Part shown: one piece after another, positions 53,651 to 62,224 of the stretch
How positions within the stretch are numbered: the first letter of the stretch is position 1
How the letters are laid out: each line of letters starts with the position of its first letter
Source of the DNA: Saprospiraceae bacterium
Lineage (GTDB): Bacteria; Bacteroidota; Bacteroidia; Chitinophagales; Saprospiraceae
Assembly (NCBI GenBank): GCA_016718505.1
Contig: JADKDE010000002.1
Location: 186,001-250,000, forward strand
Direction of reading: 5' to 3'
Length of the DNA: 64,000 bases
Program-made: the position numbers and the translations under genes
The notes under the pieces: model-generated
Told to the model about the DNA's origin: nothing
The model's database searches: none
What the model saw: the letters and a program-made list of their open reading frames with translations, nothing else

Positions 53651-54394
53651 TTACGATTTGGTGGCCAAGACCATGTCTCGGATGAGTTGAGGATCCTTTT
53701 CGATGGCATCACCAACGACGATGATATCGGCACCCGCTTCGACATTTGCTCGAACTTTTTCAGCCGTTTTGATGCCTCCACCTACGATTAGGGGGATTTG
53801 GATTGCCCCTTTTACAGACTCAATCATTTGGGTACTGACGGGTTTTTCCGCACCACTTCCAGCATCCATGAATATCAATTTTAAGCCCAACATTTCACCC
53901 GCTATCGCCGTGCAAACCGCTATGTCCTCCTTATTGGATGGGATGGGATAAGTGTTGCTAATATAGGATACCGTCGTGGGTACTCCTCCGTCGATGAGCA
54001 TATACCCTGTCGATAATATCTCGAGGGGACTTATCTTGAGAAATGGCGCTGAAACTACATGCTTTCCGATGAGCAAGTCGGCATTTCGCCCACTGATCAG
54101 CGATAAAAACAGCAAGCCATCGGCCTTGTACGATAGCTGGCTAGAATTTCCAGGGAACAAAATTAAAGGTATATTACACTCTTTTTTTATATCCATCAAC
54201 AAGGAATCCAGCACATCATTGACCACCAAAGAGCCACCAATAAAGAAGTAATCAACCTTCGTTTCGTTGGCCAGTTTGATGATCTTATCCAGATTTTGCA
54301 ACCTTATCTTGTCGGGATCTAACAGCACGACGAACCGCTTTTGCTGGTCTATCAAATCCTGTTGCATCTTCTCGTATATACCCTTTGACGTCAT
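53651..54394 (-). CDS. Geranylgeranylglyceryl/heptaprenylglyceryl phosphate synthase (PcrB/GGGPS family)
   Basis: A TIM-barrel prenyltransferase of 247 residues. It has VVLLDPDK near residue 22, FIGGSLV, IPLILFPGNSSQLSYKAD, GYMLIDGGVPTTVSYISN, FMDAGSGAEKPVS (phosphate grip), PLIVGGGIKTAEK and IIVVGDAIEKDP. The family joins glycerol-1-phosphate to a polyprenyl diphosphate by an ether bond. Bacteroidota homologues are known, but their in vivo role is less clear than in archaea. It precedes rsgA on the minus strand. No glycerol-1-phosphate dehydrogenase gene is visible here. Confidence 0.9.
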   Translation of the reverse strand: MTSKGIYEKMQQDLIDQQKRFVVLLDPDKIRLQNLDKIIKLANETKVDYFFIGGSLVVNDVLDSLLMDIKKECNIPLILFPGNSSQLSYKADGLLFLSLISGRNADLLIGKHVVSAPFLKISPLEILSTGYMLIDGGVPTTVSYISNTYPIPSNKEDIAVCTAIAGEMLGLKLIFMDAGSGAEKPVSTQMIESVKGAIQIPLIVGGGIKTAEKVRANVEAGADIIVVGDAIEKDPQLIRDMVLATKS

Positions 54395-54533
54395 GCCTAT
54401 TCTATTTTTATGGTGGATTCGTTTCTAAATCCCTGTGTTTCTTTTCAAAAATTCAAGCAAATCTAAGCCCTTTTTTGACAATATAGCATAAATTCCCCTT
54501 GGATACGACATACAGAAGGTCATTTCTTTGGAT

Positions 54534-54655
54534 TTTTGGGCGCATCCCCACACCGTGGGGACCCTGCTGTGCGTGGGTTCACGTTGTTCCGTCTCTCCCT
54601 GCGATCGAGACTCTCGACCTTTTGGGGTCGAGACCACTTCCATCACTTGCGCAGC
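54534..54655 (+). repeat. GC-rich dispersed palindromic repeat, copy C
   Basis: This fills most of the 304-base gap between the GGGP synthase and dgkA genes. It starts TTGGGCGCATCCCC and shows hairpins CCCCAC-ACC-GTGGGG (54546-54560) and TCTCGACC (54612-54619) with GGTCGAGA (54626-54633). The central block GCGTGGGTTCACGTTGTTCC and the closing GAGACCACTTCCATC with TTGCGCAGC align with copy B. It may double as a transcription terminator or boundary. Chance frames crossing it on both strands are not treated as genes. Confidence 0.75.
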
Positions 54656-54698
54656 AGAAATTGAATTCCCATTGCAAATCATAATGTGCTATAGAGAA

Positions 54699-55076
54699 CT
54701 AGAATATAGTGGAGAATTTCGGAAGGAATATGATCAAGCCCACCAAAATAGCTATGATGGCGCTTACAAGGACTGCTCCAGCAGATAAATCCTTGATTTT
54801 CTTTATTTGATCGTGCCGGTCGGGAGATATAAAATCCGCCACATTTTCTATAGAAGTATTGATCAATTCAAATGCAAATACATTTCCAACGGTTAGTAGG
54901 ATTGCCACCCATTCTAGCGGAGTCAATCGAAAATAAAAGCTAAAAAGCACTGCTCCTGAGAGCCCGGCGAGATGAATCCAAGCGTTGTGTTCCTCCTTGA
55001 TTAGGATTTTTAGACCATTCCAAGCATATTTCGAACTCTTAAAGCGATCAAAAAAAGAAAAATTGCGGTTTTTCAT
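54699..55076 (-). CDS. dgkA: Diacylglycerol kinase / undecaprenol kinase family protein
   Basis: A small integral membrane kinase, 125 residues from the ATG at 55076 (a 9-codon longer start is less likely). It has AWNGLKILIKEEHNAWIHLA near the N-terminus, the signature FAFELINTSIENVADF (E-x-x-N-T motif) near residue 70, and KIKDLSAGAVLVSAIIA (K-D-x-x-A-G-A-V) with three membrane helices. It recycles diacylglycerol or undecaprenol by phosphorylation. A promoter is predicted just upstream. Confidence 0.9.
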   Translation of the reverse strand: MKNRNFSFFDRFKSSKYAWNGLKILIKEEHNAWIHLAGLSGAVLFSFYFRLTPLEWVAILLTVGNVFAFELINTSIENVADFISPDRHDQIKKIKDLSAGAVLVSAIIAILVGLIIFLPKFSTIF

Positions 55077-55110
55077 GTGAAGGAATTTTGCAGCAAAAGT
55101 CAAAATGATT

Positions 55111-55144
55111 CAAAAATACACTCAATCCTTAGTAAACGTACAAA
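55111..55144 (-). promoter_or_regulatory. Predicted promoter for dgkA
   Basis: On the minus strand, TTTG (55141-55144) is followed after 22 bases by TATTTTTG (55111-55118), a perfect TAnnTTTG box. Transcription would start near 55104, about 28 bases before the dgkA start codon. The spacing is at the upper end of the usual range. Confidence 0.5.
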
Positions 55145-55297
55145 TCAGCTACTAGGCGTATTCTATGCCAAGGCTACACAGCCTTTTTTAACAAGCTATT
55201 TAAGGTAAATCTTCAATAGTCCAAGTACTTCAACCTCCATAAAAACTCTCAAGGATTGAAACCATCTCTAAATATCTAAATACAGACTAGAAATTGA

Positions 55298-55744
55298 TTA
55301 AACAATGTCCAATATCGAATATGTTTTATCGTTAAAGCTGAATTTTTCTCCTTTGTGCTTACCTACCATCGCGGCATAAATAGGGGAGTGAATAGATATT
55401 CCGACGACATCTTTGCCTTCTAATTGAAATGGCTGACACGGCATCCCTACATAATAAGCAAATGTATCCGTTTTAACCAAATTTCCTAATCCTACCTTAT
55501 CGGTGCTATCAGTATTGATATTTTCCATGTAAAGTAATTCATCCTCAGCTTCAACGAGTCTAGCTTGTTGGATAAGCCTCATGTCTGTGGCTTCAGACTG
55601 GTGCGTTAAATCTTCTGGATCAATCACACTAGCCTCCTCGATATCGCTTTGAGCATTGATATTTACCAATAGTTGTTTTAATTCAGCAATACGTTGTTTT
55701 TGATCATTGATAATATACTCTCTGACTTGTTGTTTCATGTCCAT
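55298..55744 (-). CDS. GreA/GreB-like transcription elongation factor family protein
   Basis: A 148-residue protein. The N-terminal half is an alpha-helical hairpin (YIINDQKQRIAELKQLLVNI, then RLIQQARLVEAEDELLYMEN) with an acidic linker EEASVIDPEDL. The C-terminal half is FKBP-like, with GNLVKTDTFAYYVGM, ISIHSPIYAAMVGKHKGEKF and a final SILDIV strand. SPIYAAMVGKxxG resembles the SPLGxALLGKxxGD motif of Gre factors. The coiled-coil tip acidic pair is not obviously conserved, so it may be a Gre-like regulator rather than a cleavage factor. It is monocistronic. Confidence 0.75.
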   Translation of the reverse strand: MDMKQQVREYIINDQKQRIAELKQLLVNINAQSDIEEASVIDPEDLTHQSEATDMRLIQQARLVEAEDELLYMENINTDSTDKVGLGNLVKTDTFAYYVGMPCQPFQLEGKDVVGISIHSPIYAAMVGKHKGEKFSFNDKTYSILDIV

Positions 55745-55810
55745 AAAATTATATCTTATAGGTCTAAAAATATTTAAAAAAATCCATTTTTTTGGAAAAA
55801 AGCTCTAAAG

Positions 55811-55818
55811 CAAATATA
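55811..55818 (-). promoter_or_regulatory. Predicted -7 box for the GreA-like gene
   Basis: On the minus strand this reads TATATTTG, a perfect TAnnTTTG box about 67 bases before the start codon. No TTTG is found 17-23 bases further upstream. Instead a 17-base palindrome CTTTTCAT-G-ATGAAAAG (55834-55850) covers the -33 region, which could be an operator. Confidence 0.35.
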
Positions 55819-56037
55819 ATAAAAAAGCGGCGACTTTTCATGATGAAAAGGCCACAATTATATATTGAAACAATCCAATGAAGAGGATGTTTTCAATTCT
55901 ACAAAAATTCGGATAATAAAGTCTAACATTAATAAAGTTACGACCTTTTACGATGAAAAAGAAAGAGAAAGTACACCAAATAAAAAGATGATATAAGGCA
56001 TAAACCCCCAAGCGGATACCATTAATTAACTAAGGGC

Positions 56038-57621
56038 TTACCGAGCCTTGAGCATTGGGATTACTTTCTTATAATTTCCGCTGATCATCGTGCAATAATA
56101 CACCCCAGTCGATAAGTCCGATGTAACAAAATCTATCTCATGGGTCCCAGTAGGGTAGTATTGATTCGCTAAGACGCTTATCTCCCTACCAAGGCTATCA
56201 TGGATGACAAGATATACTTTTTCGCCTTGTGACTTAAATCGAATTTTAGTATTATCGGCAAAAGGATTTGGATAATTTGGTGCGAGCAATTCATCTTCCA
56301 ATCCTGGCTGGGTCTCTTCAGTTGCAGTAGATGTATTGAATATCGGCAAAGTATTGAACGTCTTTAGCATGATGTCAACCAGCTCACTTCCTTCCACACA
56401 GAACCAATCCTTGAGGATGGTCGTGTATATAGCCCTGAAATCAATTTGCATGGGGACATTATCTCCCACGGCATGGCTGGATTTGATCGTAGGATTATTG
56501 CCCAGCATTCCTGGTATGAGATTTGGTCCGAACATGAACAATGGTGCTGCTTCACCGTGATCTGTACCTGTGCTGCCATTGGATCTGATACGACGACCAA
56601 ACTCAGAAAAAGTCATGGTCAAAACCTTTTCACCCTTGCCCATTTTCTTCAAATCATCGGTAAAGGCATTAATGGCATCATTAAGTCTTCCTAGCAAGGT
56701 CGCATGGGAACCCGTTTCATTTCCCGTACCGGACTGTACTTGATTAGAGTGGGTGTCAAAGCCTCCAAGGCTTACCATATAGACTTTAGTCTTTAGTCCA
56801 CCCGAGATGAGTTTCGCTACGATTTTTAATTGATCAGAGAGCGAATTGCCAGTCGCTGGATATAGCGTAGAAAGATTTGAACCAGATGCGGCAGCATTTT
56901 TTACAGATGCTGCATATTGCTGTGTCTGTTGTGCCACCAAACGAATATAAGTCAGTTCGTGCCCATATGGTGTATTAGGCGTTGGATCAGCCGATCCAGT
57001 GATTAGATTATAAAAAGAACTTGGGTCAGTAATCGACATGCCCATATTTACTACATTTCCTTGCAAAGCTGGAGAAAGGACTGAACCAATTTGGATGGCT
57101 AAAGGATCTGGATTGGCAGCGTTGGGATACCCTTCTGGATACCCAGGGTTTTCTTTTTCTAAGTATCGACCAAGCCAGCCTGTGGTCTCGAATTTATTGC
57201 TATCGCTACCAGTAAGCCAAATATCTGTGGCTCGAAAATGTGAAAAATTGGGAGCAGGATAACTTACAGCTTGCAAAATTTTTCCACGTCCTTCATTATT
57301 TAAATTCTGAATCGCAGACATGGCAGGATGAAGCCCTGTCGCTGGATTGTAGGCTAGCTTCAGGGCTTTGGACTCAGAAATCAAAATATTTGGGCGTGCT
57401 AGGGCCAAATTGGAGTATTGGTCGAGAGGTAAAACCGTATTCAATCCGTCATTGCCTCCATTCAATTGGATCAGTACAAGTATCCGATCTGGATCACAAG
57501 CGCCTCTCTGCAATGCTTCTAGGATAGGGCCCCCGGCCAATGCTCTGAAATTAAAACCACCTAAAAAGGATGGTAGTGCTATAGTGGGTAAAGTATATTT
57601 TATAAATTTCCTTCTTTTCAT
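56038..57621 (-). CDS. DUF1501 protein with type IX secretion sorting domain
   Basis: A 527-residue exported protein. MKRRKFIKYTLPTIALPSF carries a twin-arginine-like motif (RRKFIK) and a hydrophobic stretch. The DUF1501 body has VLIQLNGGNDGLNTVLPLDQ near residue 50, SHFRATDIWLTGSD, MVSLGGFDTHSNQ and MTFSEFGRRIRSNGSTGTDH with a late GEAAP, a sulfatase-like/alkaline-phosphatase-like fold. The last ~80 residues (NYPNPFADNTKIRF ... GVYYCTM) form a type A T9SS C-terminal domain. It is encoded 45 bases after the DUF1800 gene, the conserved partner arrangement. The substrate is unknown. Confidence 0.88.
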   Translation of the reverse strand: MKRRKFIKYTLPTIALPSFLGGFNFRALAGGPILEALQRGACDPDRILVLIQLNGGNDGLNTVLPLDQYSNLALARPNILISESKALKLAYNPATGLHPAMSAIQNLNNEGRGKILQAVSYPAPNFSHFRATDIWLTGSDSNKFETTGWLGRYLEKENPGYPEGYPNAANPDPLAIQIGSVLSPALQGNVVNMGMSITDPSSFYNLITGSADPTPNTPYGHELTYIRLVAQQTQQYAASVKNAAASGSNLSTLYPATGNSLSDQLKIVAKLISGGLKTKVYMVSLGGFDTHSNQVQSGTGNETGSHATLLGRLNDAINAFTDDLKKMGKGEKVLTMTFSEFGRRIRSNGSTGTDHGEAAPLFMFGPNLIPGMLGNNPTIKSSHAVGDNVPMQIDFRAIYTTILKDWFCVEGSELVDIMLKTFNTLPIFNTSTATEETQPGLEDELLAPNYPNPFADNTKIRFKSQGEKVYLVIHDSLGREISVLANQYYPTGTHEIDFVTSDLSTGVYYCTMISGNYKKVIPMLKAR

Positions 57622-57666
57622 CTTGCTATGAGATTTATTGTATTTTATCTATAAAGGCTGCTTGAA

Positions 57667-59361
57667 TTAACAGAGTTGGAACTCTGCCAGATTGAAAAAA
57701 TAAGTGTACATAGCGGTCAATTTTGGCTTGACATTGTTGATATTCGCAGCGAGAGTCGGGTTCGCCTTGTAAGTAGTCCATGCTTGAGTCCAGTAGGAAT
57801 CATTTGATTGACCAGCCAAAAGTGCGGCCTTCATGATATCGATTTGTTTTTGACTGAGTGGAAATACTAGGTGTGTATTAATTAACTCATTGATCAAAGC
57901 ATTTGGATTATCAGGATTGGCTAGAGTACTGGTATATGCGAGAACATCCAATTTTGTACCTCTTATTCCATTATTCATAAGAACTGAACAAAATGATACT
58001 CTTTTGGGAAATGTATCTGAATTTATCCAAATCTCATAATATTGTGGAGCTTGATAAAAGGCTGGCCATCCACTCACATTTATTGGATCCCCAATATCTA
58101 ATTGTAATGCTGCCATCGTTGCACGGATGGTATTCCAGTATGCATATAAATCTGTAACGGTGGTATTTGCTGGCTTGGTGTGGAGTTCAAAACTTCTCAA
58201 TGTGCCTGCTATATGATCTAAAGGAGTTTTTATGTATCCTCCCATGGTATTGGCTTCGAAAAAATGCGCTGAGGAAAGAAGTGCCTCAAGGACAGGCTTT
58301 AGTTCAAAATTGTTGTCACTGAATATCTGGGCAAGAGGTTCAATGACCTTGGTTTCTACTTCTGCATCTATGACATAATAGACAAAGAAAGTATACAACT
58401 TCCTTATGATATACTTCGAAACATCATCTTTAGAAAAAATCATATTTATCAACTCATCTATCTCTGCATTAATGGCCGATTGAGTCGTACCCCCGTTGAT
58501 AATTTTATTGTTATAATAACTTGAAAATTGCTTATTTGTGGCATCATGCCTTGCAGTATTGAGTGTGGATGCGATGGTATTTCGATCATTAACCCAGCCA
58601 GTTAGAACTTTGGCAGCTGCCTTTACATCATCTTCTGTATAGTTAGGGTTATTCGTTTTTCCTAAGGTGAATAACTCCTGTAGCTCTCTTGCATAATTTT
58701 CATCTGGAGCTGCTTTGGAATTGCGCTCACCATTTAGATAGACCAACATGCCAGGATCTACAGTCACTTTGCGAATCAGGGTCTTATAATTTCCCAAAGC
58801 ATAAGATCTCAAAAGGGCATTGTGTTTATACATGAATCGCGCATCGCCTATCACATCAGTTTCGGTAGCAATGAGGCTATGCAAAAAGAATGTCATTTTC
58901 TCTCTGATATTGGTCTCTTGGTTCAAGATTAGACCCGTCCACCAAGATTTGAAAGAAGTCCTTCTGGCTGCATTTATGGTGCCGTCACCATAGATAGCAT
59001 TTCCCCAAGGGCTGCCGAGCGGAACAGAAAGGTCAATCAACGATAGGGTGGTGTAATTATTTAGAGGTCCAGTTGGTGGTGTCGAAGGGACATTCAACAA
59101 GAATGCAACTGCATCCGAAACATTCATGTTTTTCAGGGCCTCAAGATCTGTTTTTCTGACACCAAACAAAGTCCTGCGCAACAAATGCAATTTTTCAGCA
59201 TCCCCAAAAAGCCCAGTATAGGGTTCTAAGCCTGATAAATTTCTGTGAAAGCTAGGAAGTACCTTGTTTTCATATAATTTTTCAGGCGCAATGACCTTTT
59301 TAGGTGATTCAGGACCATTAAACGCTTTAAGACTACCTTGAAGGAAAGCTTTTCGATTCAT
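57667..59361 (-). CDS. DUF1800 protein
   Basis: A 564-residue protein of the DUF1800 family. HLLRRTLFGVRKTDLEALKN near residue 60 (the usual H-L-x-R-x-x-F-G start), REKMTFFLHSLIATETDV, LLRSYALGNYKTLIRKVTVD, NGERNSKAAPDENYARELQE near residue 210 and LFTLGKTNNPNYTEDDVKAA are the hallmark blocks. It is cotranscribed with the DUF1501 gene downstream. The pair is widespread in Bacteroidota and Planctomycetota without a settled function. The signal peptide is not clear. The first residues MNRKAFLQGSLKAF are only weakly Tat-like. Confidence 0.88.
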   Translation of the reverse strand: MNRKAFLQGSLKAFNGPESPKKVIAPEKLYENKVLPSFHRNLSGLEPYTGLFGDAEKLHLLRRTLFGVRKTDLEALKNMNVSDAVAFLLNVPSTPPTGPLNNYTTLSLIDLSVPLGSPWGNAIYGDGTINAARRTSFKSWWTGLILNQETNIREKMTFFLHSLIATETDVIGDARFMYKHNALLRSYALGNYKTLIRKVTVDPGMLVYLNGERNSKAAPDENYARELQELFTLGKTNNPNYTEDDVKAAAKVLTGWVNDRNTIASTLNTARHDATNKQFSSYYNNKIINGGTTQSAINAEIDELINMIFSKDDVSKYIIRKLYTFFVYYVIDAEVETKVIEPLAQIFSDNNFELKPVLEALLSSAHFFEANTMGGYIKTPLDHIAGTLRSFELHTKPANTTVTDLYAYWNTIRATMAALQLDIGDPINVSGWPAFYQAPQYYEIWINSDTFPKRVSFCSVLMNNGIRGTKLDVLAYTSTLANPDNPNALINELINTHLVFPLSQKQIDIMKAALLAGQSNDSYWTQAWTTYKANPTLAANINNVKPKLTAMYTYFFNLAEFQLC

Positions 59362-59548
59362 ATAATTCGTATTCTACGTTAATTGTAAACCATTTGGTTA
59401 CATCATCTTGATTTAATATTTTTTCCTTTGACCCGTGAAATTAATAAAAGTTTAATATTTTGTTAATTTTTATATAATTTTCTTTTTATTTTTTATTGAA
59501 GTATTTTGTTGCTTTTTTAATTAAGTCTTTGAGATGGTGTATAAAATC

Positions 59549-59579
59549 ATTGTATTTTATTAAAAATGTTGTAATTTTG
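59549..59579 (+). promoter_or_regulatory. Predicted promoter for the Crp/Fnr gene
   Basis: ATTG at 59549-59552 is followed by 19 bases and a perfect TAATTTTG box at 59572-59579. Transcription would start near 59586, giving a ~58-base leader before the ATG at 59645. It lies in the 283-base AT-rich divergent gap with the DUF1800 gene. I see no good minus-strand TAnnTTTG box there. Confidence 0.55.
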
Positions 59580-59644
59580 TGTATTTGCAAAATAAAAAGT
59601 GCTAAATTTCAAAAATAAATTTTTATCAATCAAATGGATATTTC

Positions 59645-60259
59645 ATGAAAAATTTAACCTTTAGTACTTTTTTAACTTCAAATTTGTCAATTACACCCAG
59701 TGATTTGGATCCTGTTCTGAGTAAAGCTAAATCTTTAGAAGTTCGAAAGGATGCATTTTTACTTCAAGAAGGTGAAAAGTGCAAGTATTCATTTTATGTA
59801 GAAAAAGGATTGTTGCGACAGTATATGTTGGATGCCAAGGGAAAAGAACATATCATATCTTTTGGACCTGAAGGATGGATCATTTCAGATCGTGAGAGCG
59901 TATTTTTTAATCAGCCTTCCAAGTTTTTTATTCAGGCTTTGGAGGATTGTACCATCAAATTGATAGACGATTCGTTAGTGCGCTTGATCAGCGAGAAAGT
60001 GCCGTCATTTGTTGATTTCAATACTAGACTTTTGCATAATCATATCAGAGCACTCCAAAATAGAATTATCCAACTAATGAGCTTTACTGCAGAAGAACGC
60101 TATCTGGAATTTATAGCATTGTATCCAGACATTATGTTGAGAGTTCCACAGACTATGGTGGCGTCTTATCTTGGGATAGCACCAGAAAGTTTAAGCAGGG
60201 TCAGGAAAGATTTGGCCAATAAAAATTTTAATAAAAAACATACTTCATACTTAACATAG
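59645..60259 (+). CDS. Crp/Fnr-family transcriptional regulator
   Basis: A 204-residue protein. The N-terminal cNMP-binding-like beta roll (VRKDAFLLQEGEKCKYSFYV, KGLLRQYMLD, IISFGPEGWIIS) leads to a dimer helix (RLLHNHIRALQNRIIQLM) and a C-terminal winged helix with RVPQTMVASYLGIAPESLSR as the recognition helix-turn-helix. The cAMP-contact RxS motif is not evident, and no Fnr iron-sulphur cysteines are seen, so the ligand is unknown. It is encoded 63 bases before two pirin genes and may regulate them. Confidence 0.88.
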   Translation: MKNLTFSTFLTSNLSITPSDLDPVLSKAKSLEVRKDAFLLQEGEKCKYSFYVEKGLLRQYMLDAKGKEHIISFGPEGWIISDRESVFFNQPSKFFIQALEDCTIKLIDDSLVRLISEKVPSFVDFNTRLLHNHIRALQNRIIQLMSFTAEERYLEFIALYPDIMLRVPQTMVASYLGIAPESLSRVRKDLANKNFNKKHTSYLT

Positions 60260-60286
60260 GTCAATGGCAGCCCCAAGCTATAGCCA

Positions 60287-60294
60287 TACCTTTG
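60287..60294 (+). promoter_or_regulatory. Predicted -7 box for the first pirin gene
   Basis: TACCTTTG is a perfect TAnnTTTG box placed 28 bases before the ATG at 60323. A matching -33 TTTG is not found at the usual distance, as expected if an activator such as the upstream Crp-like protein is needed. Confidence 0.4.
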
Positions 60295-60322
60295 CAGTAT
60301 AATTAAACAAAAATATAATATT

Positions 60323-61201
60323 ATGACAACCAAATCAGTAGAATTAGTTGCAAGCCCAAGAGAACCACATTTTGTAGGGGATGGATTTCGTGTACACAAT
60401 TTCATTCCAAGTGGATTTAGATTGGATATGGAGCGCATGGATCCATTTATCATGCTGGACTACAATTCAAAATTTAAATTCGCACCCAGTGCAAGACCCA
60501 AAGGTGTTGGAGTTCATCCACATAGAGGATTTGAAACCGTAACCATAGCTTATCAAGGTAAAGTGGAGCACCACGACAGCAGTGGGGGTGGAGGCGTCAT
60601 CAGCGAAGGTGATGTACAATGGATGACAGCAGCTAGCGGAGTCCTTCACAAAGAATTTCATGAAAAAGAATGGAGCAAGGAAGGTGGAGATTTTCAAATG
60701 GTACAGCTTTGGGTTAATTTACCCGCAAAGGACAAGATGTCAAAGCCAAAATATCAAGCCATAGAGAATGCTTCTATCGCCAAAGTACCTCTAGTCAATA
60801 AGGGTGGCGAAATCGAGGTCATCGCTGGGGAATACAAGGGCGTCAAAGGTACTGCCACTACATTCACCCCGATCAATATGTTGAATGTAAAACTCAACCA
60901 AGGTGCTAAAGCAGAATTTGAAATGCCCGCTTCGTACAATACGGGATTGCTAGTGATCGAAGGCTCAATTCTGGTCAATGGAACTACAAAAGGCCCGACC
61001 AATCACTTTGTCTTGATGGCCAATGACGGTGAGCAGTTTACCATTGAAGCGACAGATGATGCTATCGTACTTGTCTTAGGTGGAGAACCAATCAATGAAC
61101 CCATTGCAGCTCATGGTCCTTTTGTGATGAATACAAGAGAAGAAATCGTGCAGGCATTTGAAGATTTTAACAAAGGTAAATTTGGATTTTTAGAAGACTA
61201 A
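60323..61201 (+). CDS. Pirin family protein
   Basis: A 292-residue bicupin. The N-terminal cupin carries the metal ligands in VGVHPHRGFETVTIAYQGKV (two His) and HHDSSGG, plus WMTAASGVLHKEFHEK. The C-terminal half has IEVIAGEYKGVKGTATTFTP and PFVMNTREEIVQAFEDF, all typical pirin blocks. Family members include quercetinases and transcriptional co-regulators. The sequence does not tell which. It is followed after 15 bases by a closely related paralogue. Confidence 0.9.
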   Translation: MTTKSVELVASPREPHFVGDGFRVHNFIPSGFRLDMERMDPFIMLDYNSKFKFAPSARPKGVGVHPHRGFETVTIAYQGKVEHHDSSGGGGVISEGDVQWMTAASGVLHKEFHEKEWSKEGGDFQMVQLWVNLPAKDKMSKPKYQAIENASIAKVPLVNKGGEIEVIAGEYKGVKGTATTFTPINMLNVKLNQGAKAEFEMPASYNTGLLVIEGSILVNGTTKGPTNHFVLMANDGEQFTIEATDDAIVLVLGGEPINEPIAAHGPFVMNTREEIVQAFEDFNKGKFGFLED

Positions 61202-61216
61202 AAAAAAGGAATTGAC

Positions 61217-62191
61217 ATGAAAAGGGATGAATTTTTGAAAAAATCGGTTTGGGGTTCTGCGTTGGCGATGCTGAGCGTACCCTTTGGTAGGAAAATGTTG
61301 TCAAAGAGTGAGAAATCTCAACCAGTGGCGGATCAAAGAGGTGTAGAGATGGTTTGTTCGCCGACCAATACGCATATGGTTGGAAATGGCTTCAAAGTGA
61401 TGAATTTTTACCCGAATGGGAAAGGTTTTGAAGAGCGCATGAGTCCATTTTTTCTGCTGGATTTCAATGCTGAGGTGGATTTTCCTGCTTCGGATATTGC
61501 TCACGGAGTGGGGGTTCACCCTCATCGTGGGATCGAAACCATAACATTTGCCTATAAGGGTGCTGTAGAGCATCATGACAGCAAGGGAAATCATGGGATT
61601 ATACACGCTGGAGACGTTCAATGGATGACCGCTGGTGGGGGTGTTTTGCACAAAGAATACCACGAACAAACCTTCAATCGGTCGGGTGGGGCTTTTGAGA
61701 TGTTGCAATTGTGGATAAATCTCCCCAAAGCGCATAAGTTCACCCCTGCGAAATATCAAAGCATCAAGCACACAGATAAGCCCAAGGTCGATTTGTCGAA
61801 TGATCAAGGGACGGTTTATGTTATCGCTGGGGAGTATGAAGGGATGAATGGGATTGCGTCTGCATTTTCGCCAATACATATGTATGATATGCACTTGAAT
61901 TCTGGGGCAGATTTTTCTTTCAGGCTTCCATCTGGATTTAACTCAGGGATATTGGTCATCGATGGTGAGATAAAGGTAAATGGCTCCAAAGCCCCTGAAA
62001 ATCACTATGTCCAATTGAAAAATGAAGCTGGAAAAATACAAATACAAGCAGAAAAAAAGTCAAAGCTGATGGTTCTCAGTGGAGAGCCGCTCAATGAACC
62101 TTATGTGAGTTATGGTCCCTTTGTGATGAACACTGAACAAGAAATCAAAGATGCCATCAGGGATTATAATGAGGGCAAATTTGGTTTTTAG
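61217..62191 (+). CDS. Pirin family protein with N-terminal export-like extension
   Basis: A 324-residue paralogue of the preceding pirin. It has the metal-site segments VGVHPHRGIETITFAYKGAV and HHDSKGNHG, WMTAGGGVLHKEYHEQ, VYVIAGEYEGMNGIASAFSP and PFVMNTEQEIKDAIRDYNEG. It has about 35 extra N-terminal residues starting MKRDEFLKKSVWGSALAMLS, which look like a Tat-type signal but with KR-D instead of a true twin arginine. If exported, the two paralogues would act in different compartments. Confidence 0.88.
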   Translation: MKRDEFLKKSVWGSALAMLSVPFGRKMLSKSEKSQPVADQRGVEMVCSPTNTHMVGNGFKVMNFYPNGKGFEERMSPFFLLDFNAEVDFPASDIAHGVGVHPHRGIETITFAYKGAVEHHDSKGNHGIIHAGDVQWMTAGGGVLHKEYHEQTFNRSGGAFEMLQLWINLPKAHKFTPAKYQSIKHTDKPKVDLSNDQGTVYVIAGEYEGMNGIASAFSPIHMYDMHLNSGADFSFRLPSGFNSGILVIDGEIKVNGSKAPENHYVQLKNEAGKIQIQAEKKSKLMVLSGEPLNEPYVSYGPFVMNTEQEIKDAIRDYNEGKFGF

Positions 62192-62224
62192 CAGATTGAA
62201 AAATTTCATTAAAAGATGATATCG

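Noticed and set aside
54425..54788. Frames on both strands through repeat copy C (up to 86 codons)
   Set aside because: The sequence aligns with non-coding repeat blocks at 4.3 and 46.7 kb and contains palindromes. There is no protein-like pattern.
59385..59401. Imperfect palindrome GTAAACC-ATT-TGGTTAC before the DUF1800 gene
   Set aside because: It is short, AT-rich and without a second copy or promoter element nearby, so it could be chance.
61301..61894. 197-codon antisense frame in the second pirin gene
   Set aside because: It is a shadow of a strongly conserved pirin coding frame. His/Ile-rich composition comes from the complementary strand.
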